From contig NZ_CP027860.1 in assembly GCF_003015185.1 (NCBI RefSeq), positions 4,268,501 through 4,332,500 on the forward strand: a DNA stretch of 64,000 nt, written 5' to 3'. Within the stretch, counting starts at the first letter, position 1. Each line of letters starts with the position of its first letter. The notes beneath the pieces are model-generated. The model searched no databases. It was not told the DNA's origin and worked only from the letters and a program-made list of their open reading frames with translations. This DNA is from Ahniella affigens. Lineage in GTDB: Bacteria; Pseudomonadota; Gammaproteobacteria; Xanthomonadales; Ahniellaceae. This document shows positions 26,379-33,429 of this stretch, one piece after another. The position numbers were made by a program, and so were the translations under genes.

Positions 26379-29006
26379 ATGACCGATCCCATTCGACTTG
26401 CGGACTACACGCCGCCCCCTTACGTGATCGACCACGTGTCGCTCGACTTCCAACTGGACTTTGAGCAGACGGAGGTCGACAGCCGACTCAGGCTTCGTCG
26501 GCATCCGGACGCCTTGCCCGGCCGTGAACTACTGCTGCACGGCGAAGACTTGAGCCTGTTGGCAATCGCCATCGACGGCCAGCCGCTGGCACCGGCGCAA
26601 TACGCCGTCAGCGCAGAAGGCCTGCGCCTCATTGATCCGCCAGCCGAGTTCGAGTTGCATACGCGCGTGCGGATTCATCCCGCACGCAACACGCGCCTCG
26701 AGGGCCTCTATCAGTCCAGCGCGTTTCTGCTGACACAGTGCGAGGCGGAAGGCTTTCGCCGGATCACCTATTTTCTCGATCGCCCAGACGTCATGGCCCG
26801 CTTTACCGTGCGCCTGGAAGCCGATCAACAACAGTTCCCGGTGCTGCTGTCGAACGGCGACGATGTCGCCCAGGGCACCCTGGCGAATGGACGACATTTT
26901 GTCCAGTGGCAAGACCCATGGCCCAAACCCAGTTACCTGTTCGCGATCGCGGCCGGCGCGCTCGGCCATATCGAGGACTATTTTCGGACGCGGAGCGGTC
27001 GGGATGTTCGGCTGCGAATCTATGCCGAACCGCGCGCCCTGCCCCGTTCCTGGTTCGCCCTGGACGCGCTGAAGCGATCGATGCGCTGGGACGAAGCGCG
27101 CTACGGTCTGGAGTACGACCTCGATCAGTTCAACATCGTCGCCACCTATGACTTCAACATGGGGGCCATGGAGAACAAGAGCCTCAACATCTTCAACGCC
27201 AAGGCCATCGTCGCCGACCTCGAACGCGCGACCGACGCCGATCTGACTTATGTCGAGGCTGTGGTGGCCCATGAGTATTTCCACAACTGGACCGGCAATC
27301 GCGTGACGTGCCGCGACTGGTTCCAACTCTCGCTGAAAGAGGGGCTCACGGTTTACCGCGATCAGGAATTCTCGGCCGATCAGGGTTCCCGAGCGGTGAA
27401 GCGGATTGACGATGTCCGCTTGCTGCGCGCCAATCAATTTCCTGAGGACAGCGGCCCGTTCGCCCACCCGGTCCGACCGTCGGAATACGTCGAAATCAAC
27501 AACTTCTATACCGCCACCGTCTACGAAAAGGGCGCCGAAATCGTAAGGCTTTATGAGCGCGTGCTCGGCCGGGAGGGCTTTCGCCGGGGCATGGATTTGT
27601 ACTTCCAGCGCCACGACGGCCAGGCCGTCACCACCGACGATTTTCGCGCGGCAATGGCCGATGCCAATGGCGTCGATCTGAGCCGATTCAGCCGCTGGTA
27701 CGAACAGGCAGGCACGCCGATTCTGACCGTTACCGAACAATTCGACTCGGAGCGGGGCGTGCTCACGGTGCAGTTCAGTCAGGAAACACCAGGCACCCTC
27801 GGCCAGGCCGACAAGCTGCCCGTGCCGATTCCGATTCCAATCGCGCTCTATCGCCAGGACGGGTTACGCCTGCCCCTGCAGCAGCGCGACGTGGGACCAC
27901 CGCTGGCGGGTGCCATGCTCGTGCTGACCGAGGCCAGCCAAACGCTGCAGTTTGACGGTCTGCAGGAGAAGCCCGTGTTGTCGGTACTACATGATTTCTC
28001 GGCGCCGGTAGCGCTTCGGCATCGCCAATCCGTGGCTGAACTCAGCGTGCGCCTGGGCTTCGAGCAGGATCCGTTCTGCCGGTTTGAGGCCGCCCAGAAT
28101 CTTGGGGAGCATCTGATTCAGTCCGTGTATGCGGGCCAAGCGCTCGATGCCGTCAGCGGCCTGGCCGAGATCGGCCGAGCGTTCAAAGCACTCTGCGCCG
28201 ACGCCGGTCTGGATCCAGCCGTCTTGGCTGAATGCCTGAACCTGCCCGACGAGGCCTATTTGTCTGAACGCATGCAGGCGATCGATCCTTCCCGCCTGTT
28301 CCACGCCCGCCAGGCGGTCGCGACGTGGCTGGGGCAGCAGCTCGAAGGCGCCCTGCTCCAGCACTACCACCGCGAGGCCCAATCGGCAGGCGGTGGTTTC
28401 GACGCCCCGTCGACTGCGGCCCGTCGAATTCGCCACCGGGCGCTGGCGTTGCTGATTGCCGGCGACGCGACGCGGCACGGCGCGCTCGCATCGGAGCTGG
28501 CAGTCACCGCGCGCAATATGACAGAGCGTCTCGCTGCCCTGAGTCTTTTGGTCCATTTCGGCTTGGCCGATCAAGAAGCGGCCTTGGCGCAGTTCTATCA
28601 GCAGTACGAAGACGATCCGCTGCTGCTCGACAAGTGGCTGTCGGTTCAGGCCAGCAGCCCACAACCGGATGCGTTGAGCCGCGTTCGTGCGCTCCTCAAG
28701 CACCCTGCCTATACCCACCGGAATCCGAACAAGGTCCGTGCCCTGATCGGCACATTTGGCCGCCTGAATCGTCTGCATTTTCATGCCGCCGACGGCAGTG
28801 GCTACGCCCTCTATGCCGATGCGCTGCAAGCCGTGGATGCACTGAATCCGCAGGTCGCGGCAAGGCTCTCTGCCGCATTCAACGGCTGGCGGCGCTTCGA
28901 ACCGCTGCGTCAGGAAGCCATGCGGCGGACCCTGCAACGCCTGCTGCAAGCCGGGCTCTCGAAGGACAGTGCTGAAATTGTCACCAAAGCGCTGGAAGCC
29001 AGCTGA
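26379..29006 (+). CDS. pepN: Aminopeptidase N (M1 family zinc peptidase)
   Basis: An 875-residue zinc aminopeptidase of the M1 family (E. coli PepN type) that removes N-terminal residues from peptides in the cytosol. The exopeptidase motif GAMEN is followed by the zinc site HEYFHNWTGNR: His298, His302 and, 19 residues later, Glu321 (LKEGLTVYRDQEF), with Glu299 as the general base. The DUF3458-like Ig-fold and helical C-terminal domains typical of the bacterial enzyme fill residues about 440-875. Length is as expected (about 870). No signal peptide. Start: ATG at 26379 with GGGG just upstream. It is monocistronic and converges on a small lipoprotein gene. Confidence 0.97.
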   Translation: MTDPIRLADYTPPPYVIDHVSLDFQLDFEQTEVDSRLRLRRHPDALPGRELLLHGEDLSLLAIAIDGQPLAPAQYAVSAEGLRLIDPPAEFELHTRVRIHPARNTRLEGLYQSSAFLLTQCEAEGFRRITYFLDRPDVMARFTVRLEADQQQFPVLLSNGDDVAQGTLANGRHFVQWQDPWPKPSYLFAIAAGALGHIEDYFRTRSGRDVRLRIYAEPRALPRSWFALDALKRSMRWDEARYGLEYDLDQFNIVATYDFNMGAMENKSLNIFNAKAIVADLERATDADLTYVEAVVAHEYFHNWTGNRVTCRDWFQLSLKEGLTVYRDQEFSADQGSRAVKRIDDVRLLRANQFPEDSGPFAHPVRPSEYVEINNFYTATVYEKGAEIVRLYERVLGREGFRRGMDLYFQRHDGQAVTTDDFRAAMADANGVDLSRFSRWYEQAGTPILTVTEQFDSERGVLTVQFSQETPGTLGQADKLPVPIPIPIALYRQDGLRLPLQQRDVGPPLAGAMLVLTEASQTLQFDGLQEKPVLSVLHDFSAPVALRHRQSVAELSVRLGFEQDPFCRFEAAQNLGEHLIQSVYAGQALDAVSGLAEIGRAFKALCADAGLDPAVLAECLNLPDEAYLSERMQAIDPSRLFHARQAVATWLGQQLEGALLQHYHREAQSAGGGFDAPSTAARRIRHRALALLIAGDATRHGALASELAVTARNMTERLAALSLLVHFGLADQEAALAQFYQQYEDDPLLLDKWLSVQASSPQPDALSRVRALLKHPAYTHRNPNKVRALIGTFGRLNRLHFHAADGSGYALYADALQAVDALNPQVAARLSAAFNGWRRFEPLRQEAMRRTLQRLLQAGLSKDSAEIVTKALEAS

Positions 29007-29042
29007 AGACCACGCCGCGGTGTCGCGTTCGACTGACGGATT

Positions 29043-29060
29043 AGCCGACCCCGCTCGGCT
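29043..29060. terminator. Small hairpin between convergent pepN and lipoprotein genes
   Basis: AGCCGA (29043-29048) pairs with TCGGCT (29055-29060) around CCCCGC. It lies between the pepN stop (plus) and the stop of the lipoprotein gene (minus). There is no T-run, so it is a weak, possibly bidirectional, terminator candidate. Confidence 0.35.
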
Positions 29061-29062
29061 GG

Positions 29063-29380
29063 TCAGTTTGTCTGCACGAAGATGACTTCGGGCGGTTTCT
29101 TCGGATTGGCCGGGTCGTATTGCAGCCGGCACATGAAGTTCAGAGAACCATCCGGGTCGAGCTTTGCGGTAGCAGAGATTTCCGAAATACCGGAACTATC
29201 GGGGCTCGTCACCGCCTTCAACATGGCCTGTTTGTCAACCGTGAACACCTGATCGCCAAGACGTTCTTTCAGCCCCTGCTCGCAGAGATCGACCGCCACT
29301 TGCTCTGTCGACGGCCCGCAGCCAACGAGCGACGACAGCAAAGCCACGATCAGAAAACGCGATCCCATTGCGGTCTTCAT
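29063..29380 (-). CDS. Small putative lipoprotein of unknown function
   Basis: A 105-residue protein with a type II signal peptide: basic start, hydrophobic core (FLIVALLSSLVGC) and lipobox Leu-Val-Gly-Cys with Cys21 as the lipidation site. The mature part (about 85 residues) contains two further cysteines (DLCEQGL and FMCRLQY), which could form a disulfide, and a mixed alpha/beta pattern. I do not recognise the family. The start at 29380 has GGAGG 9 nt upstream and gives the best signal peptide; a codon at 29395 is less likely. The gene is convergent with pepN. Confidence 0.75.
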   Translation of the reverse strand: MKTAMGSRFLIVALLSSLVGCGPSTEQVAVDLCEQGLKERLGDQVFTVDKQAMLKAVTSPDSSGISEISATAKLDPDGSLNFMCRLQYDPANPKKPPEVIFVQTN

Positions 29381-29564
29381 AACGGCACCCTCCACGATGC
29401 TTTGAATCTAGCGCGAAGCAGGTAGTGCGACAATGATCACAAACGAAAACGAGTCTTACGTGGCAGCCAATCTGCTGTGCCGTTCTGGGCTTTCTTGACG
29501 AAAGGTGTCCAACTGCATGCCAAGACGCGCCCAAATCGCGTTCGCGTGTGCCGAACTTCCTTTT

Positions 29565-30488
29565 TCAGTAGCGGGGAACGCTCGGATCAATTTCGAGCGC
29601 CCAGGCATCAATGCCACCTTCAACGTTCATCACCTTGGTAAAGCCCTGCGCCACGAAATGCTCGGCCGCCGATCGACTGGAGATGCCGTGATGGCACAAA
29701 AATGCCAATGGCTGGTCCTTGGGAAGCGCAAGCACGGCCGCGAGCTGCCCTTCCAGCACCCGGTGCGGGCCAGGGAATGTCGCAACTTGGCGCGCGGCGG
29801 CGGGGCGCACATCGATGACAGTGACCGAACCGGCGGTCAGCATCTGCTGCAAGTCGCGCACGCTGATCGCCCGCACACCCTGTGGCCGGTTGGGGTTGTT
29901 TAGAACCAGACCCGCGCCTTGCACGGTTTCGGCCCAGTCGATTTCCAGGCCATCAGCGCGACGCGCCGACGCGAGGTCGAAATGGATCGTAATGCCGTTG
30001 GCGGTGGCCACGATCTCGTGCCCCTTTGCGGGCATCACCACAAACCGGGCGCGGTACTGCGCGTCGATCTGCAGGTGCAACACGTCGTCTTCGCTCTCAT
30101 CCAAACCGTCGCGAATGGCGGCTGCGGCCCGGTCCGAAATGCTCAGAACCGGCGGGGTCCGATCCGGCGTCGGCTGCCCAAGCAAGCGGTGCAATTCACC
30201 CGAGTTCGACAGTTCGCTGATGATGTCAGCGCCGCCGACGAGTTCGCCCCGGACGTAGAGCTGCGGAATGGTCGGCCAGTTGCCGTATGCCTTGATGCCT
30301 TCGCGAATGTCCGGGTCGGCGAGCACATCGACGTCGGCGAAGTCGGCGCCGACTGCGTTCATCGCTTCGAGAGCGGCCGCCGAGAACCCGCAGCGCGGCT
30401 GCTGTTTGCTCCCTTTCATGAACAGGACGACCGGATTCGCGTTCAGAATGGCTTCGATTCGGGCTTGGAGATCAGGGGGGAGGCTCAC
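29565..30488 (-). CDS. Monothiol glutaredoxin / HesB-like / rhodanese fusion
   Basis: A 307-residue three-domain protein. Residues 1-105 are a Grx4/GrxD-type monothiol glutaredoxin with the CGFS active site (Cys33) and the glutathione-binding WPTIPQLYVRGELVGGADI; such proteins carry [2Fe-2S] clusters. Residues about 115-205 resemble an A-type Fe-S carrier (HesB/IscA) by pattern, ending in QGAGLVLNNPN, but contain no cysteine, so the usual three cluster ligands are missing. Residues about 215-307 are a rhodanese with active-site Cys265 in CHHGISSR. The start is taken as GTG at 30488 (VSLPPDLQAR), because an in-frame ATG at 30566 lies inside a repeat. It probably acts in Fe-S/sulfur trafficking; no isc or suf genes are nearby. 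Confidence 0.85.
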   Translation of the reverse strand: MSLPPDLQARIEAILNANPVVLFMKGSKQQPRCGFSAAALEAMNAVGADFADVDVLADPDIREGIKAYGNWPTIPQLYVRGELVGGADIISELSNSGELHRLLGQPTPDRTPPVLSISDRAAAAIRDGLDESEDDVLHLQIDAQYRARFVVMPAKGHEIVATANGITIHFDLASARRADGLEIDWAETVQGAGLVLNNPNRPQGVRAISVRDLQQMLTAGSVTVIDVRPAAARQVATFPGPHRVLEGQLAAVLALPKDQPLAFLCHHGISSRSAAEHFVAQGFTKVMNVEGGIDAWALEIDPSVPRY

Positions 30489-30548
30489 AGTCGGCTCAGC
30501 TTTGGTTCGAGAAGAAGGCGCGGAGGGTAGCAGGCAGACAGTTATGAC

Positions 30549-30930
30549 GGGTCTGAATAAGTCCATCCTGGACTTTCAGACCCGCACTGAGTCCGGCACA
30601 TGTCCGGACTCAGTGCTCCAGAATCAAGCACTTCCGTGCTCGATTCTGGGCGGGCCATCCATGGCCAGTATTTGCTGGTCTGAATAAGTCCATCCTGGAC
30701 TTTCAGACCCGCAATGAGTCCGGCACATGTCCGGACTCAGTGCTCCAGAATCAAGCACTTCCGCGCTCGATTCTGGGCGGGCCATCCATGGCCAGTATTT
30801 GCTGGTCTGAAGAAGTCCATCCTGGACTTTCAGACCCGCACTGAGTCCGGCACATGTCCGGACTCAGTGCTCCAGAATCAAGCACTTCCGTGCTCGATTC
30901 TGGGCGGGCCATCCATGGCCCGCATCGCCT
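30549..30930. repeat. Array of three 127-bp hairpin repeats (family B)
   Basis: Three near-identical copies begin GGTCTGAA at 30550, 30677 and 30804, an exact period of 127 bp. Each copy folds into at least three hairpins. The first is GGTCTGA/TCAGACC continuing into AAGTCC/GGACTT. The second is a 13-bp stem, GCACTGAGTCCGG/CCGGACTCAGTGC, with loop CACATGT. The third is CAGAATC plus AGCAC with GTGCT plus GATTCTG around TTCC. The last copy ends in a perfect 9-bp hairpin, GCGGGCCAT/ATGGCCCGC (30904-30923). The second copy carries a one-sided change (GCAATGAG) that breaks one pair. The array fills the gap between the sensor kinase and the glutaredoxin fusion gene; a fourth copy is at 25429. Confidence 0.93.
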
Positions 30931-30948
30931 CTGAACGTGGTCAGAGGC
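30927..30948. other. Perfect 8-bp hairpin just after the sensor kinase stop
   Basis: GCCTCTGA (30927-30934) pairs with TCAGAGGC (30941-30948) around ACGTGG. It begins 3 bp beyond the end of the sensor kinase gene on the minus strand and abuts the family B array. No T-run follows, so together with the array it may act as a 3' end stabiliser or a weak terminator. Confidence 0.5.
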
Positions 30949-30951
30949 TCC

Positions 30952-31977
30952 TTATGGATCTGGCATGAGCGGCAGGCGGAGCGTCACGCGATAGTGATCG
31001 CCCTGATCAACAGCCAGGAGTTCGGCGCGCTCGGCATAGCGAAGCCGCAGGCGATCGCGGATATTGCCGAGCGCCACATGATTGCCCCGACTGAGCGCCG
31101 GGTTCAGGCCTTGGCGCGGTTTGGGGTTCAATACCGTGATCAATAAAGACCCCGCTGTCTGGCGCGCTTCGACGTGCACTTGACCGCCCTCGGCGAGCGC
31201 CTGAATCCCATGATGAATCGCGTTTTCAACCAAGGGTTGCAGACACAGCTGCGGCACGAGGGTCTGCTCCAGTTCATGGGGCAGGTCGAGCACGATGGCG
31301 AGGCGCGGGCCAAGGCGCAGCTGCTCGATTTCCAAATATCGCCGCGTCAGCGCAAACTCCTCGGCCAGCGGCCACTCCTTGGTTTCTGGTGCCAGCGCCG
31401 CCCGAAACAAGTCGGCGAGGTCGAGAATCGCTTGTTCTGCCTGCCGCGGTGCGATTTCAATCAGACTGGCCGCCGTGTTCAGGGTATTGAACAAGAAGTG
31501 CGGCCGGATACGCGCATGCAAGGCATCGAGTTGCGCCCGCGCTTGCGCAGCCACCTGGCGCTTCCAGCGTTCCTGCACGAAGAAGTAGCGCATGACCACG
31601 ATTCCGGTCAGCAGACTCAACAGCGCGAGACCCAACACGAATTGCGGCAACGACGTGGCCGGCGACAGCAGATGCAGGTTCAGACTGTGATCGAGCTTGC
31701 CCAACATCGTGCCACCGAAAATCGCAATCAGGACCGGAATCAGCAAGGCCAGAGCGATGCTCAGCGTTTGCCGAAGGTGCGCCAGCAGCGGACCGAGCTT
31801 GCACAGCAGTACAGCACTCAACAGTGCGATCCATTGCGCGGCAAAACTGGCGGCCAGGAATTCCTGCAACCGGGGCAGCACGCGTGCCTGATCGGGCGCG
31901 ATGACGATGACGGCCACCACGAGTTCGACGATCAAAATCAGGCTGGCAAGCACCGGCACCGAACAGAAGTCCGGCAT
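30952..31977 (-). CDS. LytS/AlgZ-type membrane sensor histidine kinase
   Basis: A 341-residue inner-membrane histidine kinase of the His_kinase (LytS/YehU/AlgZ) family. The N-terminal half has four or more membrane helices (for example VLASLILIVELVVAVIVIA and LGLALLSLLTGIVVMRYFF). The kinase core has the phospho-acceptor His160 in ARIRPHFLFNTLNT and the N-box LCLQPLVENAIHHGI. The opening MPDFC resembles AlgZ/FimS proteins, which pair with the LytTR regulator AlgR in alginate and pilus control. The usual LytTR partner is not adjacent: the array follows downstream. The ATG at 31977 (GGAG 4 nt upstream) is chosen over a TTG at 32037, which would overlap the upstream esterase gene. Confidence 0.83.
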   Translation of the reverse strand: MPDFCSVPVLASLILIVELVVAVIVIAPDQARVLPRLQEFLAASFAAQWIALLSAVLLCKLGPLLAHLRQTLSIALALLIPVLIAIFGGTMLGKLDHSLNLHLLSPATSLPQFVLGLALLSLLTGIVVMRYFFVQERWKRQVAAQARAQLDALHARIRPHFLFNTLNTAASLIEIAPRQAEQAILDLADLFRAALAPETKEWPLAEEFALTRRYLEIEQLRLGPRLAIVLDLPHELEQTLVPQLCLQPLVENAIHHGIQALAEGGQVHVEARQTAGSLLITVLNPKPRQGLNPALSRGNHVALGNIRDRLRLRYAERAELLAVDQGDHYRVTLRLPLMPDP

Positions 31978-32005
31978 CCACTCCGGCCGATCCCGGCGCG
32001 GTGTT

Positions 32006-32674
32006 TCAGGCAAGGCGTTCTTCCATCCAGTCGGCAATGTGACGGATCTCCTCGGCGCACACAGAGTGTGGCATGGGATAACTGTGCCAGGTGAGCGGGA
32101 ATCCGAGCTGGGTCAGGGTACCGCGGGACATCAGACCAAGGCCCTGCGGCACGACGGGGTCCATGGCCCCATGCCCCATAAACACCGGGATGCCGCGAGC
32201 AGCGCTGCCGAGCTCAGCGGGCAGACTGCCGGCGATCGGCAGATAGGTCGACAACGCGATGGCACCGGCCAACGTTTCATTACGGCGCACCGTCAATGCC
32301 AACGTGATCGCGCCGCCTTGCGAAAACCCCGCCAGGAATTGGCGCGCAGGCGGAATGCCGCGGGTGGTTTCGCGTTCCAGCAACGCCTGCACCTGCTCGA
32401 TCGACTGGCGGACCCCGGCTTCGTCCTGACGCTGCGCTATTTCCATCCCCAGAATGTCGTACCAAGCGCGCATGCGAACGCCGCCATTGATGGTCACTGG
32501 CCGCACTGGCGCGTGCGGGAATATGAAGCGCAGACCCGGCCACGTCGGCCTGACGAGCTCCGGTACGATGGGTTCGAAATCGTGACCATCCGCGCCCAGG
32601 CCATGCAACCAGATGACGCTGTGAGTCGGGTTGGGCCGGGTTTCGATTTCGATGGTTTCAAGCACGTGCGGCAT
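32006..32674 (-). CDS. Carboxylesterase/phospholipase-type alpha/beta hydrolase
   Basis: A 222-residue cytosolic serine hydrolase of the carboxylesterase II/phospholipase family. The oxyanion region is SVIWLHGLGADGHDFEPIVP (about 20-39). The nucleophile elbow is GFSQGG, and the acid and base of the triad are expected in MGHGAMDPVVP and in the histidine of SYPMPHSV. Length matches the family (about 220). The start is uncertain: the ATG at 32674 gives the usual family N-terminus but has only AAGG close by; in-frame codons at 32698 and 32737 are alternatives. It sits 28 bp upstream of the sensor kinase start, so they may be co-transcribed. Substrate unknown. Confidence 0.88.
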   Translation of the reverse strand: MPHVLETIEIETRPNPTHSVIWLHGLGADGHDFEPIVPELVRPTWPGLRFIFPHAPVRPVTINGGVRMRAWYDILGMEIAQRQDEAGVRQSIEQVQALLERETTRGIPPARQFLAGFSQGGAITLALTVRRNETLAGAIALSTYLPIAGSLPAELGSAARGIPVFMGHGAMDPVVPQGLGLMSRGTLTQLGFPLTWHSYPMPHSVCAEEIRHIADWMEERLA

Positions 32675-32865
32675 CCTTGTTTCAACGGCGTCCGACACCA
32701 TGCCGGGGCCGATCATTGCAAGCAACAAGGATCGCATGTTCCAGACCCGGACGCATGGTGCTCGGCTGAACGATCCGGATGGCCGATCCGGAACGTGCCC
32801 GAATTATCAACGCCAACTCGCGCGACTGGCTAGCATGCCGGGCTCTCCCATGGCGATCATCCATC

Positions 32866-33429
32866 ATGTCCGCACCAATGGATTTCCAGTCCTTGCAGCA
32901 AGCCTGGCGCAGCGGCGCTTTGCAGGCCCGCGATGCCCTGGTCGAATTGGTCTATCAGGAAACCAAGGAGATCGCCCGCCGCCAGCTTGCGCAGCAGATG
33001 CACGCCACCCTGGCGCCAACCGAACTCGCACACGAGGCGTTGCTGCGCGTGCTGAAACAAACCGGTGACTGGCAAGATAAGCGCCATTTGCTCAACGTGC
33101 TGGCACTGGCGACTCGGCAAGTGTTGGTGGATGCGGCGCGCCGACGCATGGCGCAGAAGCGCGATGGCGGTCATATGACGGCGTTGACTGAGCGGGCGCA
33201 ATTGGTCGCCGCTCCGGGAGACGAACTCCTGGAAATCGACACGGCGTTGATGGCGTTGGCCGAGGTGGATGCCCGCGCCGCCGAGGTGATCTCGCTGATG
33301 TATTTTTCTGGGCAAGAGCGCGATGCCATTGCGCGCCTTCTTGACTGCTCGCCGAGCACGGTTGATCGGGCATTGCGCTTTGGCCGAGCCTGGCTCAAGG
33401 ACGCCTTGCAAGGGCAACCGCAAGCATGA
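32866..33429 (+). CDS. ECF-like RNA polymerase sigma factor (TIGR02999 type)
   Basis: A 187-residue sigma factor. Region 2 spans about 10-85 (LVELVYQETKEIARRQLAQQ, then LAPTELAHEALLRVL) and region 4 about 120-185 (SLMYFSGQERDAIARLLDCS, then PSTVDRALRFGRAWLK), a helix-turn-helix typical for this group. The stop overlaps the start of the kinase gene by ATGA (33426-33429), so the two are translationally coupled. Sigma factors of this type are often encoded next to Ser/Thr kinases in Lysobacterales and Planctomycetes. No anti-sigma factor is recognisable, so the kinase may control its activity (inference). Start: ATG at 32866; the frame extends to 32779 without conserved residues, and 32878 is an alternative. 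Confidence 0.85.
   Translation: MSAPMDFQSLQQAWRSGALQARDALVELVYQETKEIARRQLAQQMHATLAPTELAHEALLRVLKQTGDWQDKRHLLNVLALATRQVLVDAARRRMAQKRDGGHMTALTERAQLVAAPGDELLEIDTALMALAEVDARAAEVISLMYFSGQERDAIARLLDCSPSTVDRALRFGRAWLKDALQGQPQA

Noticed and set aside
30549-30930. CRISPR-like array
   Set aside because: The repeats are long (127 bp), contiguous and contain multiple hairpins; there are no unique spacers and no cas genes.
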